Assembly: GCA_963816795.1 (NCBI GenBank)
Contig: CAWFLT010000014.1
Span: 186,001-250,000 of the forward strand
Length of the DNA stretch: 64,000 nt
DNA from: CAWFLT01 sp963816795
GTDB lineage: Bacteria; Acidobacteriota; Vicinamibacteria; Vicinamibacterales; SCN-69-37
Direction: 5' to 3'
Part shown: piece by piece, positions 11,229-19,804 of the stretch
Numbering within the stretch: position 1 is the first letter of the stretch
Layout: each line of letters starts with the position of its first letter
Program-made: the position numbers and the translations under genes
Notes under the pieces: model-generated
Told to the model about the DNA's origin: nothing
Seen by the model: only the letters and a program-made list of their open reading frames with translations
The model's database searches: none

Positions 11229-12716
11229 TCAGGCCGGGCGCTTGAACACCGCAATCAGGCTGAGCGGCGGCATCGGTATCGAATCGGTGACGCGCATGAG
11301 CGGCACGAGCAAGTTGAGCGTCTTGATCTGAATCAAGCCGAAATAGCGACGCCGTAGAATCTTGCCGCTGAGGAACCAGGCGAACGTGCTCAATCGATTG
11401 AACTTGATCAGCCGCTCGATATCGAAGCCAGCCGCGCGCGCGACTGCAGAAAGTGACTCCTCCGTATACCGGCGGCGGTGGCCCAGCACTTCGTCCAGCG
11501 TGCCGAAGTTCCATGGGCCCTGGGGCACCAGGATGACCGCGCGGCCGCCCGGGGCGAGCACCGATCGAATATTCTCGAGCGCTTCGCGGTCGCTCTCCAC
11601 ATGCTCGATCACGTTCAGACAAATCACCGTGTCGTAGTCGCGCTCCTGCTTTGGAAACGTCTCACGGCGCGTGACATCGCAGAACTCGGCGCGAAGGTAC
11701 GGACGGGTCTGCTGTAGCGCCCGGAGCGCTTTGAGGTAGAGCGGATTGACGTCGGACACGACGTAGCTCGAGCGCGGCACGAGGTTCAGCGTGAGATTGC
11801 CGACGCCGCCGCCGATCTCGAGCACATGTTGCCCGCAGTACGGCCTCACCATGTCGGCCATCCAGGCGTTGAACTTCGGCGCACGGCCGAGCCGGGCGAG
11901 AATCTGGCTGCCGAACTCGTCCTTCTGATAGATGTTGTCGGACAGTGAGAAGCGAAGAATCGCCCAGAGCGCCCGAAATCCGTCGCGCCAGTTGATCTTC
12001 TTGCCCTCCTGATAGGTCCGGCCCGAGTAGCTGATCGGGACCTCGAAGATCCGAGCCTGGCGCTTCGCCAGCTTGATCGTCAGTTCCGGCTCGAGGCGGA
12101 AGTCGTTGGCGCTGAGCGGAATCGACTTCAACAGGTCCGTCCGCACCGCCTTGTAGCAGGTCTCCATGTCCGTCAGGTTCAGATCGGTGACCAGGTTGCA
12201 CAAGAAGGTCAGGAACTTGTTGCCCATCTGGTGACGGTAGTGCAGCACGCGCCGCACCTCTCCCCCGGCAAAGCGGGAGCCGAACACGGCGTCGGCGGCC
12301 TCGTCGACAAACACCTGGACGATGCGCAGGAGATCCTTCGGGTGGTATTCGAGGTCGGCATCGTGGATCACCGCGATCTCACACGTCGCCGTCTCCAACG
12401 CCGTCTTGATCGCCTTGCCCTTCCCACCATTCTTTTCGTGTCGCAGGAACCGCCAGGTCATGCGCGGATCCGTCGTGGCCGCCCGCTCGGCCTGAAACGC
12501 CCGGAGCACGTCCGCCGTGCCGTCGGTCGAGCAATCGTCGACGACGATGATCTCGATGCGGGAGAGGTGCGGGCTCGACACCAGCACGTCCAGCCGGCCG
12601 AGTGATTCGGCGACGAGGTATTGCTCGTTGTAGACCGGGACGAGGACGGACACGGACGTCTGCTGGCGGTCGGGTGTCACTCGGGCCGTCTCCTGCGAGT
12701 CGGAGTCAGCGTGCAC
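11229..12716 (-). CDS. Fused GT2 glycosyltransferase-methyltransferase
   Basis: Intact 495-residue protein. Residues about 20-260 are a DPM1/DPG-synthase-like GT2 (VLVPVYNEQYLVAESL, VVDDCSTDGTADVLR, IHDADLEYHP with the DxD metal site). Residues about 290-490 are a class I SAM methyltransferase (VLEIGGGVGNLTLNLV, DTVICLNVIEHVESD). There is no C-terminal membrane pair as in ArnC, so the product is probably cytosolic. Presumably one domain glycosylates a polyprenyl-phosphate and the other methylates a related sugar or head group, but no activity is established from sequence. It lies convergent to the GT2 gene ending at 11204 and divergent from the GT2 at 12800. Confidence 0.85.
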   Translation of the reverse strand: MHADSDSQETARVTPDRQQTSVSVLVPVYNEQYLVAESLGRLDVLVSSPHLSRIEIIVVDDCSTDGTADVLRAFQAERAATTDPRMTWRFLRHEKNGGKGKAIKTALETATCEIAVIHDADLEYHPKDLLRIVQVFVDEAADAVFGSRFAGGEVRRVLHYRHQMGNKFLTFLCNLVTDLNLTDMETCYKAVRTDLLKSIPLSANDFRLEPELTIKLAKRQARIFEVPISYSGRTYQEGKKINWRDGFRALWAILRFSLSDNIYQKDEFGSQILARLGRAPKFNAWMADMVRPYCGQHVLEIGGGVGNLTLNLVPRSSYVVSDVNPLYLKALRALQQTRPYLRAEFCDVTRRETFPKQERDYDTVICLNVIEHVESDREALENIRSVLAPGGRAVILVPQGPWNFGTLDEVLGHRRRYTEESLSAVARAAGFDIERLIKFNRLSTFAWFLSGKILRRRYFGLIQIKTLNLLVPLMRVTDSIPMPPLSLIAVFKRPA

Positions 12717-12799
12717 GCGAAACGCGGCGCGAAAACCGACTGTGCATCATGCCGCAGGTCGACCGGAGTCGTCCAATTCCGGGTAGACTCCTCCCCGCC

Positions 12800-13730
12800 A
12801 TGCTCTCGCTCGTGATCCCCGTCTACAAGAACGAGGAGAACCTGCCTCGGCTGTTTGCCGAGCTCGACGCGTTTGCCGCGAAGCTCCCTGACGATCTCGA
12901 AGTGGTGTTTGTCGTCGATGGCAGTCCAGATCGCTCGCTGGAGATCCTGCGGCAGCGGCTCGCCGCCTGGCCACATCGCAGCCAACTCATCGAGCTCAGC
13001 CGCAACTTCGGGTCATTCGCCGCGATCGCCGCCGGACTGCGCCACGGCGCCGGCGACTACTTCGCCGTCCTCGCGGCCGATTTGCAGGAGCCGCCGGAGC
13101 TGGCGCTCGAGTTCCATCGCCGGCTCGCCGCCGGCGACGTGGACGTGGTCTTCGGGCACCGCACGCGGCGGACCGACGGCTGGTGGTCGCAGCTCGCGTC
13201 GCAGTCCTTCTGGTCGCTGTATCGCCGCTTCGTCGTCAAGGACATGCCGAAGGGCGGCATCGACATGTTCGGATGCACCCGGCAGGTGCGCGATCGGCTG
13301 CTCGAGCTGACCGAGGTCAACACCAACCTGATCGCGCTGCTGTTCTGGCTCGGCTTCCGCCGCGGCTTCGTCCCCTACGAACGCCGGGCTCGTGCCGAGG
13401 GCCGCAGCGGATGGACACTCGGCCGGAAAATCGGCTACGCGCTCGACAGCATCTTCAGCTTTACCGACCTGCCGATTCGCGCGCTGCTCATCCTCGGCGC
13501 GTTCGGCACCACCGCCGCGGTCATCGGCGGGGCGACGGTTTTCGTGTTCTGGCTCCTCGGTCGCGTCCCGGTACTCGGCTATACGCCGCTGATGCTCGTC
13601 ATCACCTTCTTCGGCGGCCTCACCGCGCTCGGCCTCGGCATCATCGGTCAGTATTTGTGGCTCTCGCTTCAGAACGCGCAGGCGACGCCCGAGCTTCGTC
13701 GTCAAGAACATCGAGAAGTTCGGCGATTAG
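12800..13730 (+). CDS. ArnC/GtrB-like polyprenyl-phosphate glycosyltransferase
   Basis: ATG at 12800 (MLSLVIPVYKNEENL). The GT2 domain carries VVDGSPDRS and FAVLAADLQEPPELA (D-x-D in context). It is followed by two C-terminal membrane helices (LPIRALLILGAFGTTAAVIGG and a second ending ITFFGGLTALGLGIIGQYL), the layout of ArnC, GtrB and DPM-type enzymes that move a sugar from its nucleotide to undecaprenyl phosphate. A single frame change near 13680 hides the native end, FVVKNIEKFGD, with the stop at 13728-13730. It precedes the acetyltransferase/ketoisomerase gene and a GT39-type gene that could use its lipid-linked product. Confidence 0.85.
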
Positions 13731-13770
13731 TCGATTGCCGCGCTCTTGTGAACGCGTTAGGATCGCGCCC

Positions 13771-14733
13771 ATGCTCGAGCAGATGCTGGGGACGCATCGC
13801 ATCTACGTTCACCCGCAGGCGCTGTGCGAGAGCCGCAGCATCGGCGAGAACACCCGCGTCTGGGCGTTCGCGCACGTGCTGCCGGGCGCGATCATCGGCG
13901 CCGACTGCAACGTCTGCGATCACGTCTTCATCGAGAACGACGTCGTCATCGGCGATCGCGTCACGATCAAGTGCGGCGTCCAGCTCTGGGACGGCTTGCG
14001 GGTCGCCGACGACGTGTTCATCGGGCCGAACGCGACGTTCTCGAACGACAAGTATCCGCGAAGCAAGCAGCATCATGCCCGCGCTCGAGACGCACATCGG
14101 CCGCGGCGCGTCGATTGGCGGCGGCGCGGTCGTGCTGCCGGGCCTGCGGATCGGCGCGCGCGCGATGATCGGCGCCGGCGCCGTCGTGACGCACGACGTG
14201 CCCGCGCGCGCGATCGTCTCCGGCAATCCCGCGCGCATCGTCGGCTATGTCGATACGCAGCGAACCCAGCAGGCCGCCCCGCCGGCGGCCGGTCAGCCGG
14301 CCCTGAGCGCCGAGGTGACGCCGACGTCAGTCCGCGGCGTCGACCGTGCACCGCCTCCCGCTCGTCGCCGATCTGCGCGGCAGCCTCTCGGCCGGCGAGT
14401 TCGTCGCCCAGATTCCGTTCACGCCGCAGCGCTACTTCGTCGTCTTCGACGTGCCCGGCAAGGAAGTGCGCGGCGAGCACGCGCACCGCCAGTGTCACCA
14501 GTTCCTGGTCTGCGTTCGTGGCTCGCTGTCGGTCGTGCGTCGACGACGGGACGTCAAGCGAGGAAGTCGCGCTCGACGCGCCGAACGTCGGCCTCTACGT
14601 GCCGCCGATGATCTGGGCGGTCCAATACAAGTACTCGTCCGACGCGATGCTGCTCGTGTTCGCGTCGGATCACTACGACCCCGCCGACTACATCCGCGAC
14701 TACGATGAGTTCGTGAGAATGTGTGATCGATAA
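13771..14733 (+). CDS. WxcM/FdtD-like bifunctional sugar N-acetyltransferase / 3,4-ketoisomerase, frameshifted
   Basis: Starts MLEQMLGTHRIYVHPQALC. The first half is a left-handed beta-helix acyltransferase with hexapeptide repeats (IGENTRVWAFAHVLPGAIIG, then IGRGASIGGGAVVLPGL and ARAIVSGNPARIVGYV). The second half is a cupin of the FdtA/WxcM C-terminal type (FVVFDVPGKEVRGEHAHRQC with metal or substrate His residues, and NVGLYVPPMIWAVQYKYSSD). Frame changes near 14068, 14340 and 14540 interrupt it. In known examples this fusion turns dTDP-4-keto-6-deoxyglucose into the 3-keto sugar and N-acetylates the derived 3-amino sugar (Fuc3NAc/Qui3NAc pathways). The required PLP aminotransferase could be the DegT-type gene at 30.1 kb. 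The fused reading is inferred; two overlapping genes are possible. The stop shares one base with the next ATG. Confidence 0.75.
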   Translation: MLEQMLGTHRIYVHPQALCESRSIGENTRVWAFAHVLPGAIIGADCNVCDHVFIENDVVIGDRVTIKCGVQLWDGLRVADDVFIGPNATFSNDKYPRSKQHHARARDAHRPRRVDWRRRGRAAGPADRRARDDRRRRRRDARRARARDRLRQSRAHRRLCRYAANPAGRPAGGRSAGPERRGDADVSPRRRPCTASRSSPICAAASRPASSSPRFRSRRSATSSSSTCPARKCAASTRTASVTSSWSAFVARCRSCVDDGTSSEEVALDAPNVGLYVPPMIWAVQYKYSSDAMLLVFASDHYDPADYIRDYDEFVRMCDR

Positions 14734-16394
14734 TGGTGGACGCGCGATCACGTTGCTGGACGCGGGCCATTGCATGGAGTTCGCCGTTGACTCCAGACTC
14801 CGATATCTTGTCTGGCCGATCGCCGCTCTGGCCCGTCGTCACGTTGGCGGCGTTGATTGTCCGCATCGCGGCCATTGCCGAGCCGCTCGGGATCGATCAG
14901 AGCCTCTGGGCATCGGCCGTGCGCGGAATGTCGCGGGGACAACTGCTCTACCGCGACGTCTGGGAGCAGCGGCCGCCCGGGATCTACTTCACCTATCTCG
15001 CGGGCTTCAACCTCTTCGGCTGGACGCCGGCAGCCGTCGCCTGGCTCGACGTCATCGCGTCGGCGGCCACCACGCTGCTGCTGTTTCTCATTGTCCGGCG
15101 GCTCTCGACGCCCACGACCGGCGCGCTGGCCGCGGCCTTGTTCGCGACGCTGACGATGCCGGCGTGGCTCTACTCGTACGGCGGGTTTCTCGAACGCAGC
15201 AACTGCGAGACGTTCATCACCGTGTGCGTCGGCCTCGCGACGTGGTGTGCCGTCCGCTGGCGCGAATCACGCAGCGTCGGGTGGGCGGCAGGCGTCGGTC
15301 TCTTCATCGGCGCAGCCGTCGTCTACAAACCCAATGCCGGGCTGTATCTGCCAGCGATCCTGCTGTGGATGGCGCTCTATCGCCGCCACGACAACGTGAA
15401 TTCGGCGCGTCCGATCCTGGCGCCCGTCACGGTCGCCGTTCTCGCCAGCGCCGTGCTGCCTGTGCTGACGATCCTCTGGCTGTGGCGGCTCGATCTGCTG
15501 CACGAGGCCAAGATCGCGGTCGTCGATTTCAATCGCTTCTATCTCGGCCAGGGCTTTTCGATCGCTCAGTACGCGTACGACTTCTCCAGGGCCGTCAACC
15601 TTCGCTTCGAGACCGACCCGCTCTGGCTCGGTGGCGGCATCGGATCGGTGGTCGCCGTCTGGCAACTCGTCCGCACGCGGCGGCTCGACCCGCTCGGCGG
15701 TCTCGCCATCCTGTGGGGCGCGGCGAGCGCGGGGGTGATCGTCGTCAACGGCGCCCGTCTCTTCAACAGCTACTTCATGAATGCGCTCCCGCCGCTCGCC
15801 GTGCTGACGGCCTGGCTGCTCGCGCACGCCCTCCGCGGTTCGCGGCTGCGCCCGATCGTCGTCGCTGGAACAGCCATCTGGATGTGTTCACTCCTCGTCC
15901 AGCGAAACTATCCGGCCCGCGTGATGCATTGGGCGACCGCCGATTTCGCGCAACTGCGTGGCCGGGGCGACAGCAACGCGTACCTCGAGCGGTTTGGCGG
16001 CTACGCGACCAACCGCGGCTACTCGGCGCGCGCCAACCTGGAGCTGGCCGAATACATCAGCAACCACACGTCGCCGGACGATCGCGTCTTCCTCTTTGGC
16101 ATCAACGGCGCCGGCGTCTACTTCACCAGCGATCGGCTCACCGCGCACCGCTTCCTGCGGGTGAACTTCTTCGTCCCGACGACGTTTCCCGACCCGGAGT
16201 TCGAGCTCGACGCGGTCCTCCGCGATCTCGCTGCGAGACAACCGCGGTATCTGATTTTCGAGCAGCTTCACTCGACATCGGAGATGGCCAGGACCGTCGA
16301 CGCCCTGCAGGCCAACGCCGGCGTGCAGCAGCTTCTGGAGAACTACCAGCTCGAAGTCCGCATCGAGGACTTCACACTCTATCGACGGAAATAG
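14733..16394 (+). CDS. GT39-like polytopic glycosyltransferase
   Basis: An intact 553-residue protein with around ten hydrophobic helices in the first 400 residues and a soluble C-terminus. The first periplasmic loop has GIDQSLWASAVRGMSRGQLL and RDVWEQRPPGIYF, the acidic-loop plus R-PPG pattern seen in GT39/ArnT-like (GT-C) enzymes. These transfer sugars from a polyprenyl-phosphate donor on the outer face of the inner membrane, fitting the ArnC-like gene two places upstream as donor maker. The ATG shares one base with the stop of the preceding gene, indicating translational coupling. The acceptor is unknown. Confidence 0.8.
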   Translation: MVDARSRCWTRAIAWSSPLTPDSDILSGRSPLWPVVTLAALIVRIAAIAEPLGIDQSLWASAVRGMSRGQLLYRDVWEQRPPGIYFTYLAGFNLFGWTPAAVAWLDVIASAATTLLLFLIVRRLSTPTTGALAAALFATLTMPAWLYSYGGFLERSNCETFITVCVGLATWCAVRWRESRSVGWAAGVGLFIGAAVVYKPNAGLYLPAILLWMALYRRHDNVNSARPILAPVTVAVLASAVLPVLTILWLWRLDLLHEAKIAVVDFNRFYLGQGFSIAQYAYDFSRAVNLRFETDPLWLGGGIGSVVAVWQLVRTRRLDPLGGLAILWGAASAGVIVVNGARLFNSYFMNALPPLAVLTAWLLAHALRGSRLRPIVVAGTAIWMCSLLVQRNYPARVMHWATADFAQLRGRGDSNAYLERFGGYATNRGYSARANLELAEYISNHTSPDDRVFLFGINGAGVYFTSDRLTAHRFLRVNFFVPTTFPDPEFELDAVLRDLAARQPRYLIFEQLHSTSEMARTVDALQANAGVQQLLENYQLEVRIEDFTLYRRK

Positions 16395-16411
16395 CCATGT
16401 CACGTTATTCA

Positions 16412-16462
16412 CCACGAAGAACGCGAAGCCTTCGATGTCCTTCGTGATCTTGCGTGGTGATC
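16412..16462. repeat. CACGAAG-type inverted repeat
   Basis: TTCACCACGAAGAACGCGAAG is followed after a short loop by CTTCGTGATCTTGCGTGGTGA, an imperfect palindrome. It sits between the GT39-like stop and the GT4 gene and may fold as a weak terminator or belong to a dispersed palindromic family (compare 32098-32302). Confidence 0.6.
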
Positions 16463-16479
16463 GCTCTTAAACTAGACCC

Positions 16480-17919
16480 GTGCGCCTCGCCTGGTTTACC
16501 CCTTGGCCGCCGGATGCGAGCGGCATCGCGGGCCGGTCGGCCGAGCTGGTGCCGATGCTCGCGGCACGCGGCCATGGAATCGACGTGTTCGTCGACGAGC
16601 GGCGTGTCCCGGTGGCGCGCAGCGGCGCGGAGGCGCCGAGCCCAGGGCAGGTGCGCGTGCAGAGCGCACACGACTTCGTCTGGCGCGCCGCGCGCGGTCA
16701 GTACGATCTGCCGGTTTACCAACTGGGCAATTCGCGGCTGCACGAGTTCATCTGGCCGTATCTCTTCGGTTGGCCGGGGCTCGCCGTGCTGCACGACGCG
16801 CGCCTGCACCACGCTCGCGGGCGGGCGCTGCTCCTGCGTCAACGACGCGACGACTATCGCGCAGAATTCCGCTGGAGCCACCCGTCCGTGTCTCCGGAGG
16901 CCGCCGAACTGGCGATCGCCGGCTTCGATGGCCCGTACTACTACCAGTGGCCGATGACGCGCGCGGTGATCGCGTCATCCCGGCTTGTCGTCGCGCATTC
17001 GCGAGGCGCGGTGCGCGAGTTGGAGGAGAGCTGGCCCGGCCGGCCGGTGGAATACGTCGCGCTCGGCGAGGGACGCGAGAGGCCCGTCACCGACAGCGAC
17101 CGTGAGGCCACTCGCGCGCGCTACGGGCTGACGACGCAGCAGATCGTCTTCGGCGTGTTCGGCCGGCTGAGCGCCGAGAAACGGCTCACGCCGATCCTGC
17201 GGGCGTTCGCGACGACCCATGCGCGGTTCCCTCACGCACGATTACTGCTCGCCGGGTCGTACGACCCATCCGTCGACATCCCCACCGCCGCTGAGGCGCT
17301 CGGCCTCCGCGACGCAATCGTCTCCGTCGAGACGCCGCCTGACGACGCGTTCGACGATTTGATCGCCGCCGTCGATGTCTCGCTCCACCTGCGCTGGCCG
17401 AGCGCGCTCGAAACCTCGGGCCCATGGCTGCGTGCGCTGGCGGCAGGACGCGCGACGGTGATCATCGACGCGGCGCATTTGACTGCAATCCCGACGCTCG
17501 ACCCGCGCACCTGGCGGCCGCACGCACCGTCGCCGCCGCGTGCGGGTGAGCCGGTCGCGGTCGCGCTCGACATCCTCGATGAGGACCACTCGCTCGAACG
17601 CGCGATGCATCGGCTGGCCGCCGATCGTGAGCTGCGGGCGAACCTGGGGCAGGCGGCCCGCGAGTATTGGCTGGGCGCACACACGGTGGAGCACATGGCG
17701 GCCGGCTACGGGCGCGCGATCGAACGCGCGGCCAGCCTCTCCCCAGATCTCATCGAGACGCCACGGCATCTCCATCCCGATCCGTTCGAGTTGGCGACCT
17801 CGCTGTCCCGCAGTGTCGATCCGGCGCTCGACACCGCGCTCGCGGCGCTATCCTCCGCATCACGACCCGACTCGCACGCGCGCTCGAGCGTCAAATCCCT
17901 CGATCGGCGGGAGGCGTAG
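16480..17919 (+). CDS. GT4-like glycosyltransferase
   Basis: Intact 479-residue protein beginning MRLAWFTPWPPDASGIAGRS, the N-terminal strand and glycine loop of GT-B enzymes. The second Rossmann domain begins FGVFGRLSAEKRLTPILRAF. The nucleotide-sugar site is degenerate relative to typical GT4 (VSLHLRWPSALETSGPWLRA). A C-terminal tail of about 60 residues beyond the catalytic core is rich in Ser, Ala and Asp. It is the last gene of the polysaccharide block on this side; thiS begins 5 bp after its stop, so the two may be co-transcribed. Donor and acceptor are not predictable. Confidence 0.8.
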   Translation: MRLAWFTPWPPDASGIAGRSAELVPMLAARGHGIDVFVDERRVPVARSGAEAPSPGQVRVQSAHDFVWRAARGQYDLPVYQLGNSRLHEFIWPYLFGWPGLAVLHDARLHHARGRALLLRQRRDDYRAEFRWSHPSVSPEAAELAIAGFDGPYYYQWPMTRAVIASSRLVVAHSRGAVRELEESWPGRPVEYVALGEGRERPVTDSDREATRARYGLTTQQIVFGVFGRLSAEKRLTPILRAFATTHARFPHARLLLAGSYDPSVDIPTAAEALGLRDAIVSVETPPDDAFDDLIAAVDVSLHLRWPSALETSGPWLRALAAGRATVIIDAAHLTAIPTLDPRTWRPHAPSPPRAGEPVAVALDILDEDHSLERAMHRLAADRELRANLGQAAREYWLGAHTVEHMAAGYGRAIERAASLSPDLIETPRHLHPDPFELATSLSRSVDPALDTALAALSSASRPDSHARSSVKSLDRREA

Positions 17920-17924
17920 CGCGG

Positions 17925-18149
17925 ATGCGCATCCAGCTGAACGGCGACCCTCGAGATCTTCCCCAGCCGCTGACCGTGCAGGCATTGCTCGCCGAGCTCG
18001 ACATCGACCCGCGCGCGGTCGCGGTCGAAGTCAATCGCGTCGTGGTGAAGCGCGCCCGCTACGCCGATACCGTGATTGGCGACGGCGACGAAGTCGAGGT
18101 CGTTGCGTTTGTGGGCGGGGGTAGCGAAGGCAGAAGGCACGACCAGTGA
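17925..18149 (+). CDS. thiS: Sulfur carrier protein ThiS (C-terminal frame change)
   Basis: Starts MRIQLNGDPRDLPQPLTVQA at 17925. The ubiquitin-like body ends DGDEVEVVAFVGGG, the expected sulfur-carrier terminus. ThiS must end in Gly-Gly, which is adenylated by ThiF and thiocarboxylated to donate sulfur for the thiazole of thiamine through ThiG. As sequenced the frame runs on for eight residues (SEGRRHDQ) to 18149. One additional G in the run at 18117-18121 would place a TAG at 18122-18124 directly after GGG, so a homopolymer error is the simple explanation. The ThiG gene is not adjacent but 8.7 kb downstream, same strand. ThiS identity is firm from length, fold pattern and terminus. Confidence 0.85.
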   Translation: MRIQLNGDPRDLPQPLTVQALLAELDIDPRAVAVEVNRVVVKRARYADTVIGDGDEVEVVAFVGGGSEGRRHDQ

Positions 18150-18155
18150 CCGCCC

Positions 18156-18387
18156 GAAAGGCACTGGTGTTGACGCCGTTCGGCTGACTGGGAGTGGCCC
18201 GATTCGCGCTAGTTTGAAATCGTGCCGAAGGGAGTGAGCGTTTCGAGCGCGATTCCGTAGGCATGTCTGGTTTCCAAGCCGGGTAGGAATCGCGCGACAC
18301 GCGTGAGTACGAAACGCGAGCGGACGGAGGTGCGATTTCGAGGGCCAGCTCCCCGGAAGCCGAACGGCGTCAATACAAGTGCCTTTC
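18156..18387. repeat. 232-bp hairpin (MITE-like) element after thiS
   Basis: The terminal arms 18156-18185 and 18358-18387 are inverted repeats matching at 28 of 30 positions. Complementarity continues inward (GGGAGTGGCCC with GGGCCAGCTCCC; TGAAATCG with CGATTTCG; a GAATCGCGC block), so the whole stretch can fold back on itself. The rest of 18150-18485, about 330 bp, holds no gene. Confidence 0.8.
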
Positions 18388-18485
18388 GGTATCAGACACC
18401 GAGAACTGACAGCAACGCTGACGCGCAATGGGGCGCTTGGGCACTAGGACAATGAGGCAAACAGTTGCGGGTGCGAGGTGCGGGA

Positions 18486-19668
18486 ATGACCGCTGATCCA
18501 ACGCTGTCGACGCGACATCAACGGCGGCGGCTTTCGGGATGGGTCTTGGTGCTCATTCTCGCCGCCACACCGATCGCGGCGCAACGCGGGCGTGGGGCGA
18601 CCGCCAGCGACGAAGCCGCGCTCCTCGCTCCAGGGTGGACGGCACTCGCGGCGGGAGACGCGGCCGGCGCCGGGGCGACGGCGGCGCGCGTGCTTGGCCA
18701 GTTCCCAAACAGTGCGGCTGCGCTCGTGCTCCTGGTCGATGCCGACATCGCTCGCGGCGGGGCCATCGTCGCCCTCGGCGCCTACGAATCCTGGCTGGGG
18801 GCCCGGCGGCTCGATGACGCGTATGTGTTGCGGCGGATCGCACGCGCCACCTTGCGGCAGGAGATGCTCGGAAAGGACGCGGCGCCCCGGCTGCAGGCGA
18901 TGCGCGGTCTGGCCGGCGACGGCGACCTCGAGGCCATCGGTCTGTTGAACGACGCGGCGGCACAGGGTCGCCTGACGGAGACCCTGGAGCTCGCGAGGCT
19001 GGGACAGGACCGCGCCGTCCTGTCGCTCATCAAACTGCTCGAGTCGCCGCTCTCCAATCGTCGGGCAATCATCGAGGCGCTCGGGCAAAGCCGGAGCGCG
19101 CTGGCGGCGCCGCCGCTGGTCAAGTTGGTCGGGGACGCAAACGAAGACACGCAGGCCCTGGCCGCAGACGCCCTCGGCAAGCTTGGCGCAAGAGAGACCG
19201 CCGGCTCGATTCGACCGCTTCTGGCCGACGAGAAGAAACCCTTTCACGTGAGGTTCGCGGCTGCGGGTGCGCTTCACCGGCTGGGGGATCCGACCGGCAC
19301 CGTCTTTTTACGGGGTCTCCTGGACGCATCCACTCACTCGCTGGTTCGGATCCAGGCCGCAGAGAGTCTGATGGCGGTCCCGAATGATACTAGCGTCCTG
19401 CCGGTGGTTCGGAGCCTGGCCTCCGATCCTGATCCTGTCGTTCGCATCGGCGCCGCGCGGATCCTGGCACCCTACGACCAGCCGCTGGCGCAGAGCCTGC
19501 TCGAAGCCGCCGGCGCAGGATCCGAATCCTTCGGTCCGGGAACTGGCGTCCCAGGCGCTGGCCGCGCGCGTCGCCGGCGACTTCGCCAGCCTGCGCCGAC
19601 TGCTACGGTCGACAGACGCCGTGAGCCGCGTCGCAGCGGGCGCCCGCATTCTAGAATTGACGCGATAG
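18486..19668 (+). CDS. Exported HEAT-repeat protein
   Basis: ATG at 18486 (MTADPTLSTRHQRR) followed by a hydrophobic stretch, LSGWVLVLILAATPIAAQRG, read as a signal peptide. The remainder, about 360 residues, is helical with HEAT/PBS-lyase-type repeats (VLSLIKLLESPLSNRRAIIE, ALAAPPLVKLVGDANEDTQ, AAESLMAVPNDTSVLP, VRIGAARILAPYD). A frame change near 19510 separates the last repeats (SVRELASQALAARVAGD) and the stop at 19668. HEAT solenoids bind partner proteins; no enzymatic role is visible. It is the first of a run of exported proteins between thiS and thiG. Confidence 0.75.
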
Positions 19669-19804
19669 CCGGTCCCATTTACAATCTAGCCCGGCTTGCC
19701 ACTAAAGCGCTTCCGGTCACCCACCGATAGCCTTTCGTACAGTTGGGTTTGCGTCATTGCCCCCCTGGCAGACCAATTGCCTCGTTAACTTTCCAGGTTG
19801 GACT

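Noticed and set aside
14723..16447. 574-residue plus-strand frame overlapping the GT39-like gene
   Set aside because: Arg/His-rich shadow; the overlapping frame 14733-16394 has the membrane helices and family motifs.
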